Shown here one piece after another: positions 1-8,597 of a stretch of DNA of 64,000 bases. The notes under the pieces are model-generated. The model was not told the DNA's origin. It saw nothing but the letters and a program-made list of their open reading frames with translations, and searched no databases. The translations under genes were made by a program, and so were the position numbers. Within the stretch, counting starts at the first letter, position 1; every line of letters starts with the position of its first letter. Source of the stretch: Salinisphaera shabanensis E1L3A (GTDB lineage: Bacteria > Pseudomonadota > Gammaproteobacteria > Nevskiales > Salinisphaeraceae); contig NZ_AFNV02000001.1 in assembly GCF_000215955.2 (NCBI RefSeq), positions 236,445-300,444 on the forward strand. The letters run 5' to 3'.

Positions 1-375
1 GAAGGCACGCGCTTTTCCGAAGGCTGGCAGGAACCGCCGATTCACGACGAAAAAAGGCTGTTCGACCTGATCGAAACCCTCGTCGAAGTCGGCGATGCCC
101 ACGGCGTATCAGCCGCCCAGGTGGCACTGGCCTGGATCACCGAACGTCCGGGCGTAACCACGGCCGTGATCGGTGCCCGCAAGGCACACCAGCTCGAAGA
201 CAACCTTGCCAGCGCGCAGCTCGAACTGAGCGCCGACGAGCACGCGGCAATCGAACGCGTCAGCCGCCCGCGGCTGATCTATCCGTACTGGCACCAGGCC
301 ATGAACGCCAACGACCGCTTCGGCGCGGCCGACTGGGTTCTGCACGCCGATCATGCCGAGGATTATCAGGACTGA
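1..375 (+). CDS. Aldo/keto reductase, C-terminal part (5' end outside window)
   Basis: The reading frame is open from base 1 and ends with TGA at 373-375. The visible 124 residues match the C-terminal part of aldo/keto reductases: a helix with AAQVALAWI, followed by TTAVIGARKAHQLEDN, which in this family contacts the NADP phosphate and adenine, then the LSADEHAAIERVS helix. It probably reduces aldehydes or ketones with NADPH in the cytoplasm; the substrate cannot be read from this fragment. An intrinsic terminator follows 52 bases downstream, so this is the last gene of its transcript. Confidence 0.9.
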   Translation, partial: EGTRFSEGWQEPPIHDEKRLFDLIETLVEVGDAHGVSAAQVALAWITERPGVTTAVIGARKAHQLEDNLASAQLELSADEHAAIERVSRPRLIYPYWHQAMNANDRFGAADWVLHADHAEDYQD

Positions 376-426
376 TAGTCGGTAGACTCGCCTGAGGATC
401 GGCCGTGAATTACGGCCGACAGACTG

Positions 427-460
427 CCCCGCGGCATGGGAACGTGCCGTGGGGTTTTTT
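427..460 (+). terminator. Intrinsic terminator after the aldo/keto reductase gene
   Basis: CCCCGCGGCA (427-436) and TGCCGTGGGG (445-454) form a 10-bp stem with one G-U pair and an 8-base loop, followed directly by six T residues (455-460). Confidence 0.85.
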
Positions 461-611
461 GTTTCAGTCACCGTCTCGGAGCGGGATGCTCGCCGCACGT
501 TCCCAATCGACGCTGAGTTCAAGCTTAGATGGGTTTTTCTCGCTGCGCCGCGGGAAAAATTCGAGCAATGGGTCAAGGCTTGAAGACTTAAAATCCGAAC
601 CGTTCGCTTGC

Positions 612-664
612 GGAATCGACGTTGCGGGTTAATTTCGGCTTGGGGTTTCGCGCTGCTGCGCGAG
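612..664 (+). repeat. Dispersed repeat, divergent copy A
   Basis: The core AATTTCGGCTTGGGGTTT resembles the element at 1297-1353 (same strand) and 44632-44688 (opposite strand). The 5' part (GGAATCGACGTTGCGG) is weaker than in the other two. It overlaps the hairpin element beginning at 646. Confidence 0.45.
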
Positions 665-714
665 TGACTTTCATTTGCTTGTCCAAATGAAAGTCACCAA
701 AGCAAAGGACACCC
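646..714 (+). repeat. Hairpin repeat element, copy 1 of an inverted pair
   Basis: It starts with TTTCGCGCTG and contains a perfect 14-bp stem: GTGACTTTCATTTG (664-677), loop CTTGTC, CAAATGAAAGTCAC (684-697). The tail AAGCAAAGGACACCC follows. The reverse complement of 1170-1238 has the same modules in the same order and the same total length. Confidence 0.7.
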
Positions 715-903
715 TGTCTTGCGTCGGCGCTACGCGCCGATACCCTCCCATCGCAGCCGGCAAGCGGGACGGCCGGAAACTCGCTGCGCTCAAACATCCG
801 GCCGTCTTTTCCGCTTGCCGGCTGCGCTGCTCGGCGCTGCGCCCAAGGGGCCCTAATACAGGCAAGCGTCGCTATCGCTCGCTCAAGGTCACGTCTTCTG
901 TAG

Positions 904-929
904 GTCGGCTTAGCGAAGCGTAAGCCGAC
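904..929. repeat. Small palindromic repeat (REP-like)
   Basis: GTCGGCTTA (904-912) and TAAGCCGAC (921-929) are perfect 9-bp arms around GCGAAGCG. Elements of this type, with TAGGTCGG at the left shoulder, are common between genes in gammaproteobacteria. No other exact copy was noticed in this window. Confidence 0.6.
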
Positions 930-1169
930 AAGAACGCAGCCACAGCCCCAGCATCAAGTACATGGTTGTATGGACGCGACGCTACGGGCTAGCTGCCTGT
1001 ATTCGGACCCCGTGTGGAGCGAACGAGAAGCACAGGACCGAAGGGTGTGCGGCGCACTGCGCCGGTGCGCGTAGCATGTTTGAGGATCGCCAAAGCGATC
1101 CGAGTTCTGCGCGCATCCCTTCGGACCGAGCATCGCAGTGGTTCGGCGCGCAGCGCCGACGCGTAACCC

Positions 1170-1238
1170 GGGCGTCTTTTCCTTTGCTTCCTTTCGTTTG
1201 GACGAGCAAACGAAAGGGAGTCACGCTGCAGCGCGAAA
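1170..1238 (-). repeat. Hairpin repeat element, copy 2 of an inverted pair
   Basis: On the plus strand CCTTTCGTTTG (1190-1200), loop GACGAG and CAAACGAAAGG (1207-1217) form a perfect 11-bp stem. Read on the minus strand the element begins TTTCGCGCTGCAGCG and ends AAGCAAAGG..GACGCCC, matching copy 1 at 646-714. Several stem positions differ between copies but are compensated (T/A versus C/G), which suggests that the hairpin is what is conserved. Confidence 0.7.
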
Positions 1239-1296
1239 CGGAAGGTTCGACGAACTTGTGAGCGCCGAAAGACGCCCGGCCCTATCCGTTCACATC

Positions 1297-1353
1297 TTGA
1301 ATCAACTCGCGGCGAATTCTTGCTTGAGGTTTCGCATCGCCGGCCGTGCGACC
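1297..1353 (+). repeat. Dispersed repeat, copy B
   Basis: This 57-base segment starts TTGAATCAACTCG, contains GGCGAATTC and ends with a G/C-rich hairpin-like CGCATCGCCGGCCGTGCGACC portion. It aligns over its full length with the reverse complement of 44632-44688. It ends ten bases before the chosen start codon of the PHP-domain gene, so it may form part of that gene's 5' leader. Confidence 0.6.
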
Positions 1354-1362
1354 ATACAACCC

Positions 1363-2196
1363 GTGATCGATCTCCACTCCCATTCCACCCGCTCCGACGG
1401 CCGCCTGACGCCGACCGAACTGGTCGCCCGTGCAGCCGAGGCCGGTGTCGAAACACTGGCGCTGACCGACCACGACACCATCGACGGGCTGGCCGAAGCA
1501 CGCACCGCCGCGCAGGCCCACGGCATCCGCCTGATCAACGGCGTCGAGATTTCGGTGACCTGGCAGAAACGCACGCTGCATGTCGTGGGCCTGGCCTTCG
1601 ACCAAACCCACGCCGGTCTTGCCGGTGGTCTGGCCGCCCTTCAGCAGGTCCGGCGTGAACGGGCCGAACGCATCGCCGCGAAGATCGAAAAACAGGGTGT
1701 TGAGAACGCGCTGGAACGCGCCCAGGCGCTGGCCGGCGATGGACAGATCACGCGCCCGCATTTTGCCCGACTGCTGATCGAGGACGGCATCTGTCGCGAC
1801 AACGCCCAGGCGTTCAAGCGCTATCTACGCCCCGGCCGCGACGGGCACGTGACCGTCGAATGGACGACGCTGATCCGTGCCGTGCAATGGATTCAGGGCG
1901 CCGGCGGTATGGCCGTACTGGCGCATCCGTTTGGCTACGGTTTTTCCGGCGCCTGGCGCCAGCGCGCGGTGACCGCGTTCGCCGCCGCCGGCGGCGATGG
2001 CCTGGAAATCTGTACCGGGACCACCGATCGCCAACAGGAAGTCACCGCCGCACGCGATGCCGACCAGCACGGGCTGGCCGGATCCGTTGGCTCGGATTTC
2101 CATGCGCCGGAACAATTCTGGCTCGCCCTCGGCCGACTGCGCGCGCTGCCGGGCGGCATGCACAGCGTCTGGGACGATCCGCGTTTCGACACCTGA
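1363..2196 (+). CDS. rnm: PHP-domain metal-dependent phosphoesterase, YciV/RNase AM type
   Basis: The 277-residue product starts VIDLHSHST-SDG, the first PHP metal-binding motif, and continues with LALTDHDTIDGL, GVEIS and, near the C-terminus, GSDFHAPEQFW, all typical of the PHP fold with a trinuclear metal site. Family members of this length (YciV) are 5'-3' exoribonucleases that trim 5' ends of rRNAs and digest small nucleotides. The GTG at 1363 is chosen because homologous proteins begin right at the IDLHSH motif; the open frame extends upstream to 1138 only through repeat DNA. The gene converges on the nitrate operon, with a 2-base gap. Confidence 0.85.
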   Translation: MIDLHSHSTRSDGRLTPTELVARAAEAGVETLALTDHDTIDGLAEARTAAQAHGIRLINGVEISVTWQKRTLHVVGLAFDQTHAGLAGGLAALQQVRRERAERIAAKIEKQGVENALERAQALAGDGQITRPHFARLLIEDGICRDNAQAFKRYLRPGRDGHVTVEWTTLIRAVQWIQGAGGMAVLAHPFGYGFSGAWRQRAVTAFAAAGGDGLEICTGTTDRQQEVTAARDADQHGLAGSVGSDFHAPEQFWLALGRLRALPGGMHSVWDDPRFDT

Positions 2197-2198
2197 CC

Positions 2199-3764
2199 TC
2201 AGTACACGTCGCGCAGATAGCGATGTTCCGACGATAGCGTTTCCACGTAGCGCTTGGCCTGGGCCTCGCTCATCTGGCCCTGCTCCATCACGATATCGTG
2301 CAAGGCCTTGTCCACGTCCTTGGCCATACGCTCGGCATCGCCACAGATATAAATCACAGCACCGGCTTCCAGCCAGGCCCAGAATTCGCGTGCCTGTTCG
2401 CGCATACGGTTCTGCACGTACACCTTTTCCTTCTGATCGCGCGAAAACGCGAGCGTCAGCCGGCTGATCAGCCCGCTGCTGCGCCATTGCTCGAGTTGGT
2501 CCTTGTAGATATGGTCCTTGGCCGATTCCGGGTTGCCGAAGAACACCCAGTTTCTGCCGGCGTCACCGCGCGCCTCGCGTTCCTGAAGAAACGCCATCAA
2601 CGGCGCGATGCCGGTACCGGGGCCGATCATGATGGCCGGGTGGTCGCCATCGGCGTTCACCCGGAACTCCTGGCTGGGCTGGATATACATCGGCACTTCG
2701 CCATGCCGCGACAGACGCTTGGCCAGAAAGGTCGATGCCACGCCCTTGTAACCACGCCCGTAGACGGCCGTTTTCACCACGGCGACGGTGGTATGGATCT
2801 CCGTGGGATACGGGCGTGACGACGAGGCAATCGAATATAGCCGCGGCTGGAGCGGGCTAAGCGCATCGATGAGATCCTGCAGCTTCGGCCGCGCGCTCGG
2901 ATAAACGCGTACGATCTCGAGCAGCGTCTGGCCCTCTTCCACGCCGCGCTCGGCAAGCATGCGCAGGTCCTCGGCCTCGTCCGCATCGCTCGCCGATTCA
3001 GCCAATACCGATACCACGTCGTCGCTGGGCTTGGTGATATCCACCTCCTTGAGCAGCACCTGTCGCAGCAACTTGTTTTCGCCGTCGTGCGATTTCACCT
3101 TTTCGCCGCCGGAGCAATCGATATCCGCGAGAATCGCGTCTACGGAGCGCGGGTCGTTCTCGGGATAAATGCCCATCGAGTCGCCGGCCTCGTACTCGAT
3201 GCCGGAGTCGCCCAGGTCAATGACCACATGGCGCGTATCCTTGCTCGAGCCTTCGGCGTTGAGCGGCGTACTCGATTTGAGTTTGGCCATATACGGATTG
3301 TCGCGCGTGCCCAGCGGCGCTTTTTTCTTCGGTTTCGGCTTGGGTTCGGGTTTTTCTTCTTCGCCCCCACCGCTATTCGCCGCTTCGTGTTCGGCGACGA
3401 GTTCCTTGAGCTTGCGCTCGGTTTCCTTGGCGCCGGGCACACAGCGGTTGAGGTCCTCGCCTTCGAAAGCGATGGCTTCTGCATAGGTCTTGCACAGATA
3501 GCCGCATTGACCACAGTCGAGCTGCGCCATGGCCGCCATGAGTTGGCGCTCGTGGGGCTTGCCTTCGGCCAGCTCCATGCGTTCTTCCATTTCCATGCCC
3601 GGATCGTGCCAGGGGAAGGATTCCTTGGCTTCGCCGCCGCCCTGCTCGGCGCCGCCCAGCGAGCCTTCCCAACCGGCCAGCGCGGAAATCAGGCCATTGA
3701 GCCATTCGCGCTGTTCGACTTCGAACGGCGCGTCTTCGGGAATCAGATCGACTTGTGTGGGCAT
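2199..3764 (-). CDS. CysJ-type NADPH/FAD reductase fused to an RnfB-type Fe-S domain; putative electron donor to NirA
   Basis: 521 residues. Residues 84-108 hold C84-x2-C87-x3-C91-x16-C108 in the context CGQCGYLCKTYAEAI...CVPG, close to the 4Fe-4S domain of RnfB (PF04060 family). A charged Glu/Lys/Pro linker (about 123-150) leads to a ferredoxin-NADP reductase module like that of CysJ: FAD motif RLYSIASS (308-315), NADPH motif GPGTGIAPL (381-389) and the CysJ-like C-terminus RYLRDVY. The flavodoxin domain normal in CysJ is absent. GAGG seven bases before the ATG gives a good ribosome site. As last gene of the nitrate operon, 81 bases after nirA, it most likely passes electrons from NADPH to nitrite reductase (inference). 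Confidence 0.85.
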   Translation of the reverse strand: MPTQVDLIPEDAPFEVEQREWLNGLISALAGWEGSLGGAEQGGGEAKESFPWHDPGMEMEERMELAEGKPHERQLMAAMAQLDCGQCGYLCKTYAEAIAFEGEDLNRCVPGAKETERKLKELVAEHEAANSGGGEEEKPEPKPKPKKKAPLGTRDNPYMAKLKSSTPLNAEGSSKDTRHVVIDLGDSGIEYEAGDSMGIYPENDPRSVDAILADIDCSGGEKVKSHDGENKLLRQVLLKEVDITKPSDDVVSVLAESASDADEAEDLRMLAERGVEEGQTLLEIVRVYPSARPKLQDLIDALSPLQPRLYSIASSSRPYPTEIHTTVAVVKTAVYGRGYKGVASTFLAKRLSRHGEVPMYIQPSQEFRVNADGDHPAIMIGPGTGIAPLMAFLQEREARGDAGRNWVFFGNPESAKDHIYKDQLEQWRSSGLISRLTLAFSRDQKEKVYVQNRMREQAREFWAWLEAGAVIYICGDAERMAKDVDKALHDIVMEQGQMSEAQAKRYVETLSSEHRYLRDVY

Positions 3765-3845
3765 GTGCTACCTCGTGCTCGTTCGGACTTCTACGTCCTT
3801 CTCAAACGACTTTTCGCCAATGACTGGTTTCGAAACAACGGGACT

Positions 3846-5783
3846 TCAGCCCGTGCGTTGGCCGTCCTGAGCGGCTTCGGCCTCGTCCGGCGTGCGGTCG
3901 TAATCGTCTGTGGCGGCATCGTCGCGTTCGGTTTTGACTTCTTCCGGCGTATCCGCCTGTGCTTCGGCCTCGGAATAGGCTTTTTCTTCGGATTCTCTTT
4001 GCGCTGCTGCCGCTTTATCCGAGCGCTCGGCCAAACGCTTGCGAAGATCATCGATCTCCTGGCGGCGCGCGAAGGCAACAAAACGCTCGCCGTCCTGGCG
4101 TTCTTCGAGATACAACCCCAGCAGGTTTTCCAGATAAGCGTTCAGATGCACGACGGGGATCGAGGTCGCCAGCTCGCGGGCGATGCCTTCCTCGCTTTCG
4201 TAGCCGCCGCCGATATAGACATGAAAACCGTCGACCTGGTCGGCCTCTTCTGGATCGTCGGCCTCCGGGTCGGCCACGCGCGCACCGAGCAGGCCGATAT
4301 CGCCGACATAATGCTGGGCACAGGAGTTCGGACAGCCGGTCATATGAATATTGAGCGGCTCGTCCAGGTCGAGCGTGGCTTCGAGATGGTCGACCAGCTT
4401 GAGCGCGTTGCCCTTGGTTTCGGCGTTGGCGAACTTGCAGCCGAAGCTGCCGGTACAGGCCACCATGCCGGTACGCGCGGGGCTGGCGTTCACATGCAGG
4501 CCGAGTTGCTCGATACCGCTGACCAGCGCGTTCATGTCGGACTTGTCGACGTTGCCCAGCAACAGGTTCTGCCAGACCGTCGTGCGCATCTTGGAATCGG
4601 CATAGCGGTCGGCCAGATCGGCCAGGCCGTGCATCTGGGGAATGGTCAGCTTGCCGACCGGCAATACGATGCCGGCGTATTGCTTGTCGTCGCCGTGATC
4701 GTGGATGCTGATATGGCCGGCTTTTTCGACCGGATGCCGGGCTTCGCAACGCGATAGCGGATAGCGCCGCAGCGTGAACGGCAGCTGTTTCTGCACTTCG
4801 CGCATGAACTTGTCGAAACCCCAGCGATCGAGCACGTATTTCAGGCGGGCCTTGTCGCGGCTGGTGCGATCGCCGTTGGCAAGAAAGACATGCAGCACGG
4901 CATGGGCCACCGGTACACATTCCTCGGGCTTGAGCATGACGCCGGTATCGCGGGCGAAATCCTTGTGGCCGGTGATACCGCCCAGACCCATACGAAAATA
5001 CGGCCGGCGCGGCAGTGGACCGTCGGCTTTGGGCATGACGGCCGAAAAACCGATGTCGTTGGTGCCTTCCAGGGCGCTGATGCGCCCGCCGCCGTCGAAG
5101 GCGATATTGAACTTGCGCGGCAGGCCGTAGAGCTCGCGGTGGTTGAGAATATGGTGGTGCATCTGCTTGCAGTACGGCGTGACATCGATCAGCTCATCCG
5201 GATCGATACCGGCGAGCGGGCTGCCGGTGATGTTGCGAATGTTGTCGCCGCCCGAACCCTGAACCACCAGACCGACATCGGCGAGGCCGGTGAGCACGTT
5301 GATCGGGTCTTTCGGGCCGATCTCGCGAATCTGCAGGTTCGCGCGGGTGGTGACATGGGTATAGCCACCGCCGTAGGTGTCGGCAAGATCGGCCACGGCC
5401 CGGAACTGGTGCGACGAGAAAATACCGCCCGGCATACGCAGCCGGCACATATAGCTGTCCTGATTGGGGGCGACATAGAACATGCCCCGCCCTTTCATCA
5501 GAAATACGTCGTCACCCTTGGGATATTCGCCGGCGTTGGCGAACTGCACCATCTCGTTCCACATGTCGTTGGGGTTGAGATCGGCCTTGGCTTGTTCCTG
5601 GCTGGTCAGCTCGCCGCCCATCGCCTGGGCACGAATACGCGCCTGCGAATGGAAATCGTCCGGTCGCAGCCGCTTGCCGGTGGTCAGCCCGGTCATCCCG
5701 GGCACGCCCCGGGCAATATGCAGCCCGGCGGTCACGCCCTTGAGATAGCGCTGCTGTTCTTCATCAAACGTGTTGTCGGTCAT
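3846..5783 (-). CDS. nirA: Ferredoxin-type assimilatory nitrite reductase (siroheme, 4Fe-4S) with acidic tail
   Basis: 645 residues with two nitrite/sulfite reductase repeats. The siroheme/4Fe-4S ligands are C443 and C449 (CTGSFGC) and C484 and C488 (CPNSC). TTRANLQIR and RRYPLSRCEARH match the family's siroheme-binding segments. It reduces nitrite to ammonium with six electrons in the cytoplasm. The ATG at 5783 has GGAG six bases upstream; an 18-residue extension to 5837 is open but lacks such support. From about residue 585 there is a tail rich in Glu, Asp, Ala and Lys that ordinary NirA proteins lack. A sulfite reductase role is possible, but the position between nasA and the reductase gene favours nitrite. 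Confidence 0.9.
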   Translation of the reverse strand: MTDNTFDEEQQRYLKGVTAGLHIARGVPGMTGLTTGKRLRPDDFHSQARIRAQAMGGELTSQEQAKADLNPNDMWNEMVQFANAGEYPKGDDVFLMKGRGMFYVAPNQDSYMCRLRMPGGIFSSHQFRAVADLADTYGGGYTHVTTRANLQIREIGPKDPINVLTGLADVGLVVQGSGGDNIRNITGSPLAGIDPDELIDVTPYCKQMHHHILNHRELYGLPRKFNIAFDGGGRISALEGTNDIGFSAVMPKADGPLPRRPYFRMGLGGITGHKDFARDTGVMLKPEECVPVAHAVLHVFLANGDRTSRDKARLKYVLDRWGFDKFMREVQKQLPFTLRRYPLSRCEARHPVEKAGHISIHDHGDDKQYAGIVLPVGKLTIPQMHGLADLADRYADSKMRTTVWQNLLLGNVDKSDMNALVSGIEQLGLHVNASPARTGMVACTGSFGCKFANAETKGNALKLVDHLEATLDLDEPLNIHMTGCPNSCAQHYVGDIGLLGARVADPEADDPEEADQVDGFHVYIGGGYESEEGIARELATSIPVVHLNAYLENLLGLYLEERQDGERFVAFARRQEIDDLRKRLAERSDKAAAAQRESEEKAYSEAEAQADTPEEVKTERDDAATDDYDRTPDEAEAAQDGQRTG

Positions 5784-5918
5784 ATCGAACTCCGGTTCTC
5801 GGTCCGGCTTTGAGTCGTAAACGGAAGCGATCCGCACTGCGTGAATGGCGTTGTCGCGCCCAACGGCTGTGCTTGCTCTGCGTGCATCTGCGCCAACCGG
5901 CGAGCGTGTGTGTCGGTG

Positions 5919-8597
5919 CTATTCATCTGCCTGGGTCTCGGCGATGAGCGCCGCGATTTCAGGCTTGCAGGAGCCACAATTGGTGCCGGCTTCGAGGGCC
6001 TCGCCCACGGCGGCGACCGAGTCCAGGCCCTGCTCGTCGATCGCACGGAGGATCGTGTTGCGCGCGACGCCGAAACAGGAACACACCTGCGGACCCGGAT
6101 CGGCGCCCGGATCGGCCGGGCGGCCGGCCAGCAGGCCGATGCGCTCGGTCTCGTCGACGGGCTCGCCGGTGAACAGGTTGGCCAGCCAGCTGCGCTCGGG
6201 CAGCGCTGCCGGTTCGGGGGCGACGAACACACAGGCCTCGATATGGCCGGCGTCCATATGCGCCGCGCGATAGCGCCCGGCGGCGGAATCCACGGCTTCC
6301 AGCCAGTCCGCCGTGCGCTCGCCCACGCCGAGCCAGCTGCGCGCGGTTGTAGCCCAGGCGTCCGGCGTTGTCAGGCCGGCGATCTCGTAGCGATAGAAAC
6401 GCTCGCCCGGCACTTTCACCCAGTAATCGATGCTCGACTCGGCCGCCAGCTGCAACGGTCGGCTGGCCAGAATGAAGCCATGCCAGGCTGCGTCGAACGG
6501 TGCGATGGCGGCCGGCGTGTGCTTGAACTCGGGTTCGCCCGAAATCGGACAGACCGCCGGATTGGCGAGCGCGCCCACGCGCGCACGGGCTGCGAACTGG
6601 TCGTTCCAGTGCATGGGCACGAACAGCGTGCCTTCGCGCTGGCCGGCCGTGACAATCACGCGAACATGCGCTTCGCCCAGCGCGGTCGACACCGTGGCGA
6701 TGGCGCCATCGGCTACCCCGTAGCGCTTGGCATCTTCGGGATGCACTTCCACGAATGGCTCGGGAATATGCGCAGCAAGCCGCGCGGACTTGGCGGTGCG
6801 CGTCATCGTATGCCAGTGGTCGCGTATGCGCCCGGTATTGAGCGCCAACGGCCACTCATTGCTGACCGCGTTGGCCGGCCCGCGCGGCGTGACCGCCACC
6901 AGATGGGCCTGGCCGTCGCGGGTGGGATACACGCTGTCGGTAAACAGACGCCGGCTATCCTGTGCGACCGGCATTGCCCCCGCAGCGCGCAGGGTCTGCG
7001 GCGCGAATATCGGCCAGCGCACCGGCTTGAGTGTGTCGTATTCGCTATCGGTGAGATCCGTCAGACCGGCGAGGTTGAGCACGCGCTCGCCATCGTTTTC
7101 GAACGCGGTGAGCGCGGCATGCTCGCGAAAGATTGCGGCGGCGCTATCGAAATCGAAGCCGTCAGCGAAGCCCATCCGACGTGCCACATCGCAGATGATG
7201 TCCCAGTCGGCGCGCGTATCGCCGGGCATCGGCAGGAACGACCGCTGGCGCGAAATGACGCGTTCGGAGTTGGTCACCGTGCCGCTTTTCTCGGCCCAGG
7301 CCGCGGCCGGCAGCAGCACATGGGCCCGGTCGACCGTATCGGTATGGCGCATGCAGTCCGACACGGCCACGAACTCGCAGGCTTCAAGTGCGCGCTTGGC
7401 GCGATCGGCATGCGGCAGGCTCACCAGCGGATTGGTGGCCATGATCCAGACCGCCTTGACCTCACCCCGCTCGATCGCCTCGAACAGTTCGACGGCTTTG
7501 AGTCCCGGTTCGTCAGCAATGGCCGGCGAGCCCCAGAAGCGTTGCACCCGCTCGGCCGCGTCGAAGCCCATATGCGCGGCCAGCGTGCTGGACAGCCCGC
7601 CGACCTCGCGCCCGCCCATGGCATTGGGCTGGCCGGTGATCGAGAACGGACAGGCGCCCGGCTTGCCGATCCGATCGGTCAGCAAATGGCAATTGAGAAT
7701 GGCGTTGACCTTGTCCGTGCCCGCCGAGGACTGATTCACGCCCTGGGAGAACACCGTCACCGTACGCTCGGTTTGAGCGAACAGCTCGAAGAAGGCGGCG
7801 ACGGTGTCGCGATCCACGCCACAGGCCTCGGCCACGGCATCGATATCGCCGATCTTGTGCGCCTCGGCGACGGCGTCCTGCGTGCCGGGCAGATCGCTGG
7901 CAACACCGTTCTCGGCCAGATAGCCCAGCAGGCCGTTGAACAGATGCACGTCCGTGCCGGGCGCTATGGGCAAATGCAGGTCCGCGCCTTCGGCGGTGGC
8001 CGTACGACGCGGATCGATCACCACGAGTTTCTTGTTCGGATCGTTTTCCTGGGCGGCGACGATGCGCTGATAGACCACTGGATGGCACCAGGCGGTGTTC
8101 GAACCAACCAGCACGACGAGGTCGGCGACTTCGAGATCCTCGTAGCAGCCGGGCACCACGTCCTCGCCGAAGGCGCGCTTGTGGCCGGCTACTGCCGACG
8201 ACATGCACAGCCGCGAGTTGGTATCGATATTCGCCGAACCGATATAGCCCTTCATCAGCTTGTTGGCGACGTAGTAGTCCTCGGTGAGCAGCTGGCCCGA
8301 GACATAGAACGCGACAGCGTCCGGGCCGTGTTCGGCGATGATCTGGCCGAAGCGGGCGGCGACCTCGTCCAACGCGTCGTCCCAGCTCGCGCGCCGGCCA
8401 TCGACCACCGGATGCAGCAATCGGCCTTGCAGCCCCACGGTGTCCGCCAGTGCCGTGCCCTTCGAACACAGGCTGCCGAGATTCGAGGGATGCGCGCTGT
8501 CGCCCGCCACGCTGACCGCGTCGTTATCGACCACGGCATTCACGCCACAGCCGACACCGCAATACGGGCAGGTGGTACGGGTGGTCACCGCGTTCAT
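5919..8597 (-). CDS. nasA: Assimilatory nitrate reductase, molybdopterin catalytic subunit
   Basis: 892 residues. The N-terminus has the 4Fe-4S motif CPYCGVGC (C10, C13, C17) with a further Cys in LGSLCSKG. Typical molybdopterin-oxidoreductase blocks follow: NIDTNSRLCMSSAV, LVVLVGSNTAWCHPV, GKPGACPFSITGQPNAMGGRE, and the molydopterin-binding C-terminal domain (NTGRIRDHWHTMTRT). The last 60 residues form a BFD-like 2Fe-2S domain with CSCFGV and NCGSCKPE, known from NasA of Klebsiella type. It reduces nitrate to nitrite in the cytoplasm. The ATG overlaps the TGA of the upstream reductase gene (TGATG), so the two are translationally coupled. Confidence 0.95.
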   Translation of the reverse strand: MNAVTTRTTCPYCGVGCGVNAVVDNDAVSVAGDSAHPSNLGSLCSKGTALADTVGLQGRLLHPVVDGRRASWDDALDEVAARFGQIIAEHGPDAVAFYVSGQLLTEDYYVANKLMKGYIGSANIDTNSRLCMSSAVAGHKRAFGEDVVPGCYEDLEVADLVVLVGSNTAWCHPVVYQRIVAAQENDPNKKLVVIDPRRTATAEGADLHLPIAPGTDVHLFNGLLGYLAENGVASDLPGTQDAVAEAHKIGDIDAVAEACGVDRDTVAAFFELFAQTERTVTVFSQGVNQSSAGTDKVNAILNCHLLTDRIGKPGACPFSITGQPNAMGGREVGGLSSTLAAHMGFDAAERVQRFWGSPAIADEPGLKAVELFEAIERGEVKAVWIMATNPLVSLPHADRAKRALEACEFVAVSDCMRHTDTVDRAHVLLPAAAWAEKSGTVTNSERVISRQRSFLPMPGDTRADWDIICDVARRMGFADGFDFDSAAAIFREHAALTAFENDGERVLNLAGLTDLTDSEYDTLKPVRWPIFAPQTLRAAGAMPVAQDSRRLFTDSVYPTRDGQAHLVAVTPRGPANAVSNEWPLALNTGRIRDHWHTMTRTAKSARLAAHIPEPFVEVHPEDAKRYGVADGAIATVSTALGEAHVRVIVTAGQREGTLFVPMHWNDQFAARARVGALANPAVCPISGEPEFKHTPAAIAPFDAAWHGFILASRPLQLAAESSIDYWVKVPGERFYRYEIAGLTTPDAWATTARSWLGVGERTADWLEAVDSAAGRYRAAHMDAGHIEACVFVAPEPAALPERSWLANLFTGEPVDETERIGLLAGRPADPGADPGPQVCSCFGVARNTILRAIDEQGLDSVAAVGEALEAGTNCGSCKPEIAALIAETQADE

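Larger units (their letters stand above)
461..1362. other. Long non-coding stretch carrying several repeats
   Basis: No reading frame here looks like a real protein; the short open frames are rich in Arg and Ser, as expected of out-of-frame GC-rich DNA. The stretch holds two inverted copies of a 69-base hairpin element (646-714 and 1170-1238), a 26-base palindrome (904-929) and two copies of a dispersed element that recurs near 44.6 kb. It lies between the terminator of the aldo/keto reductase gene and the PHP-domain gene. Confidence 0.6.

Noticed and set aside
1138..1362. 75-codon N-terminal extension of the PHP-domain gene
   Set aside because: It runs through repeat elements, and the family starts at the IDLHSH motif.
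3087..4757. 556-codon open frame on the plus strand opposite the reductase and nirA genes
   Set aside because: It crosses two real genes on the other strand and has low-complexity Phe/Arg/Gly composition typical of antisense frames.
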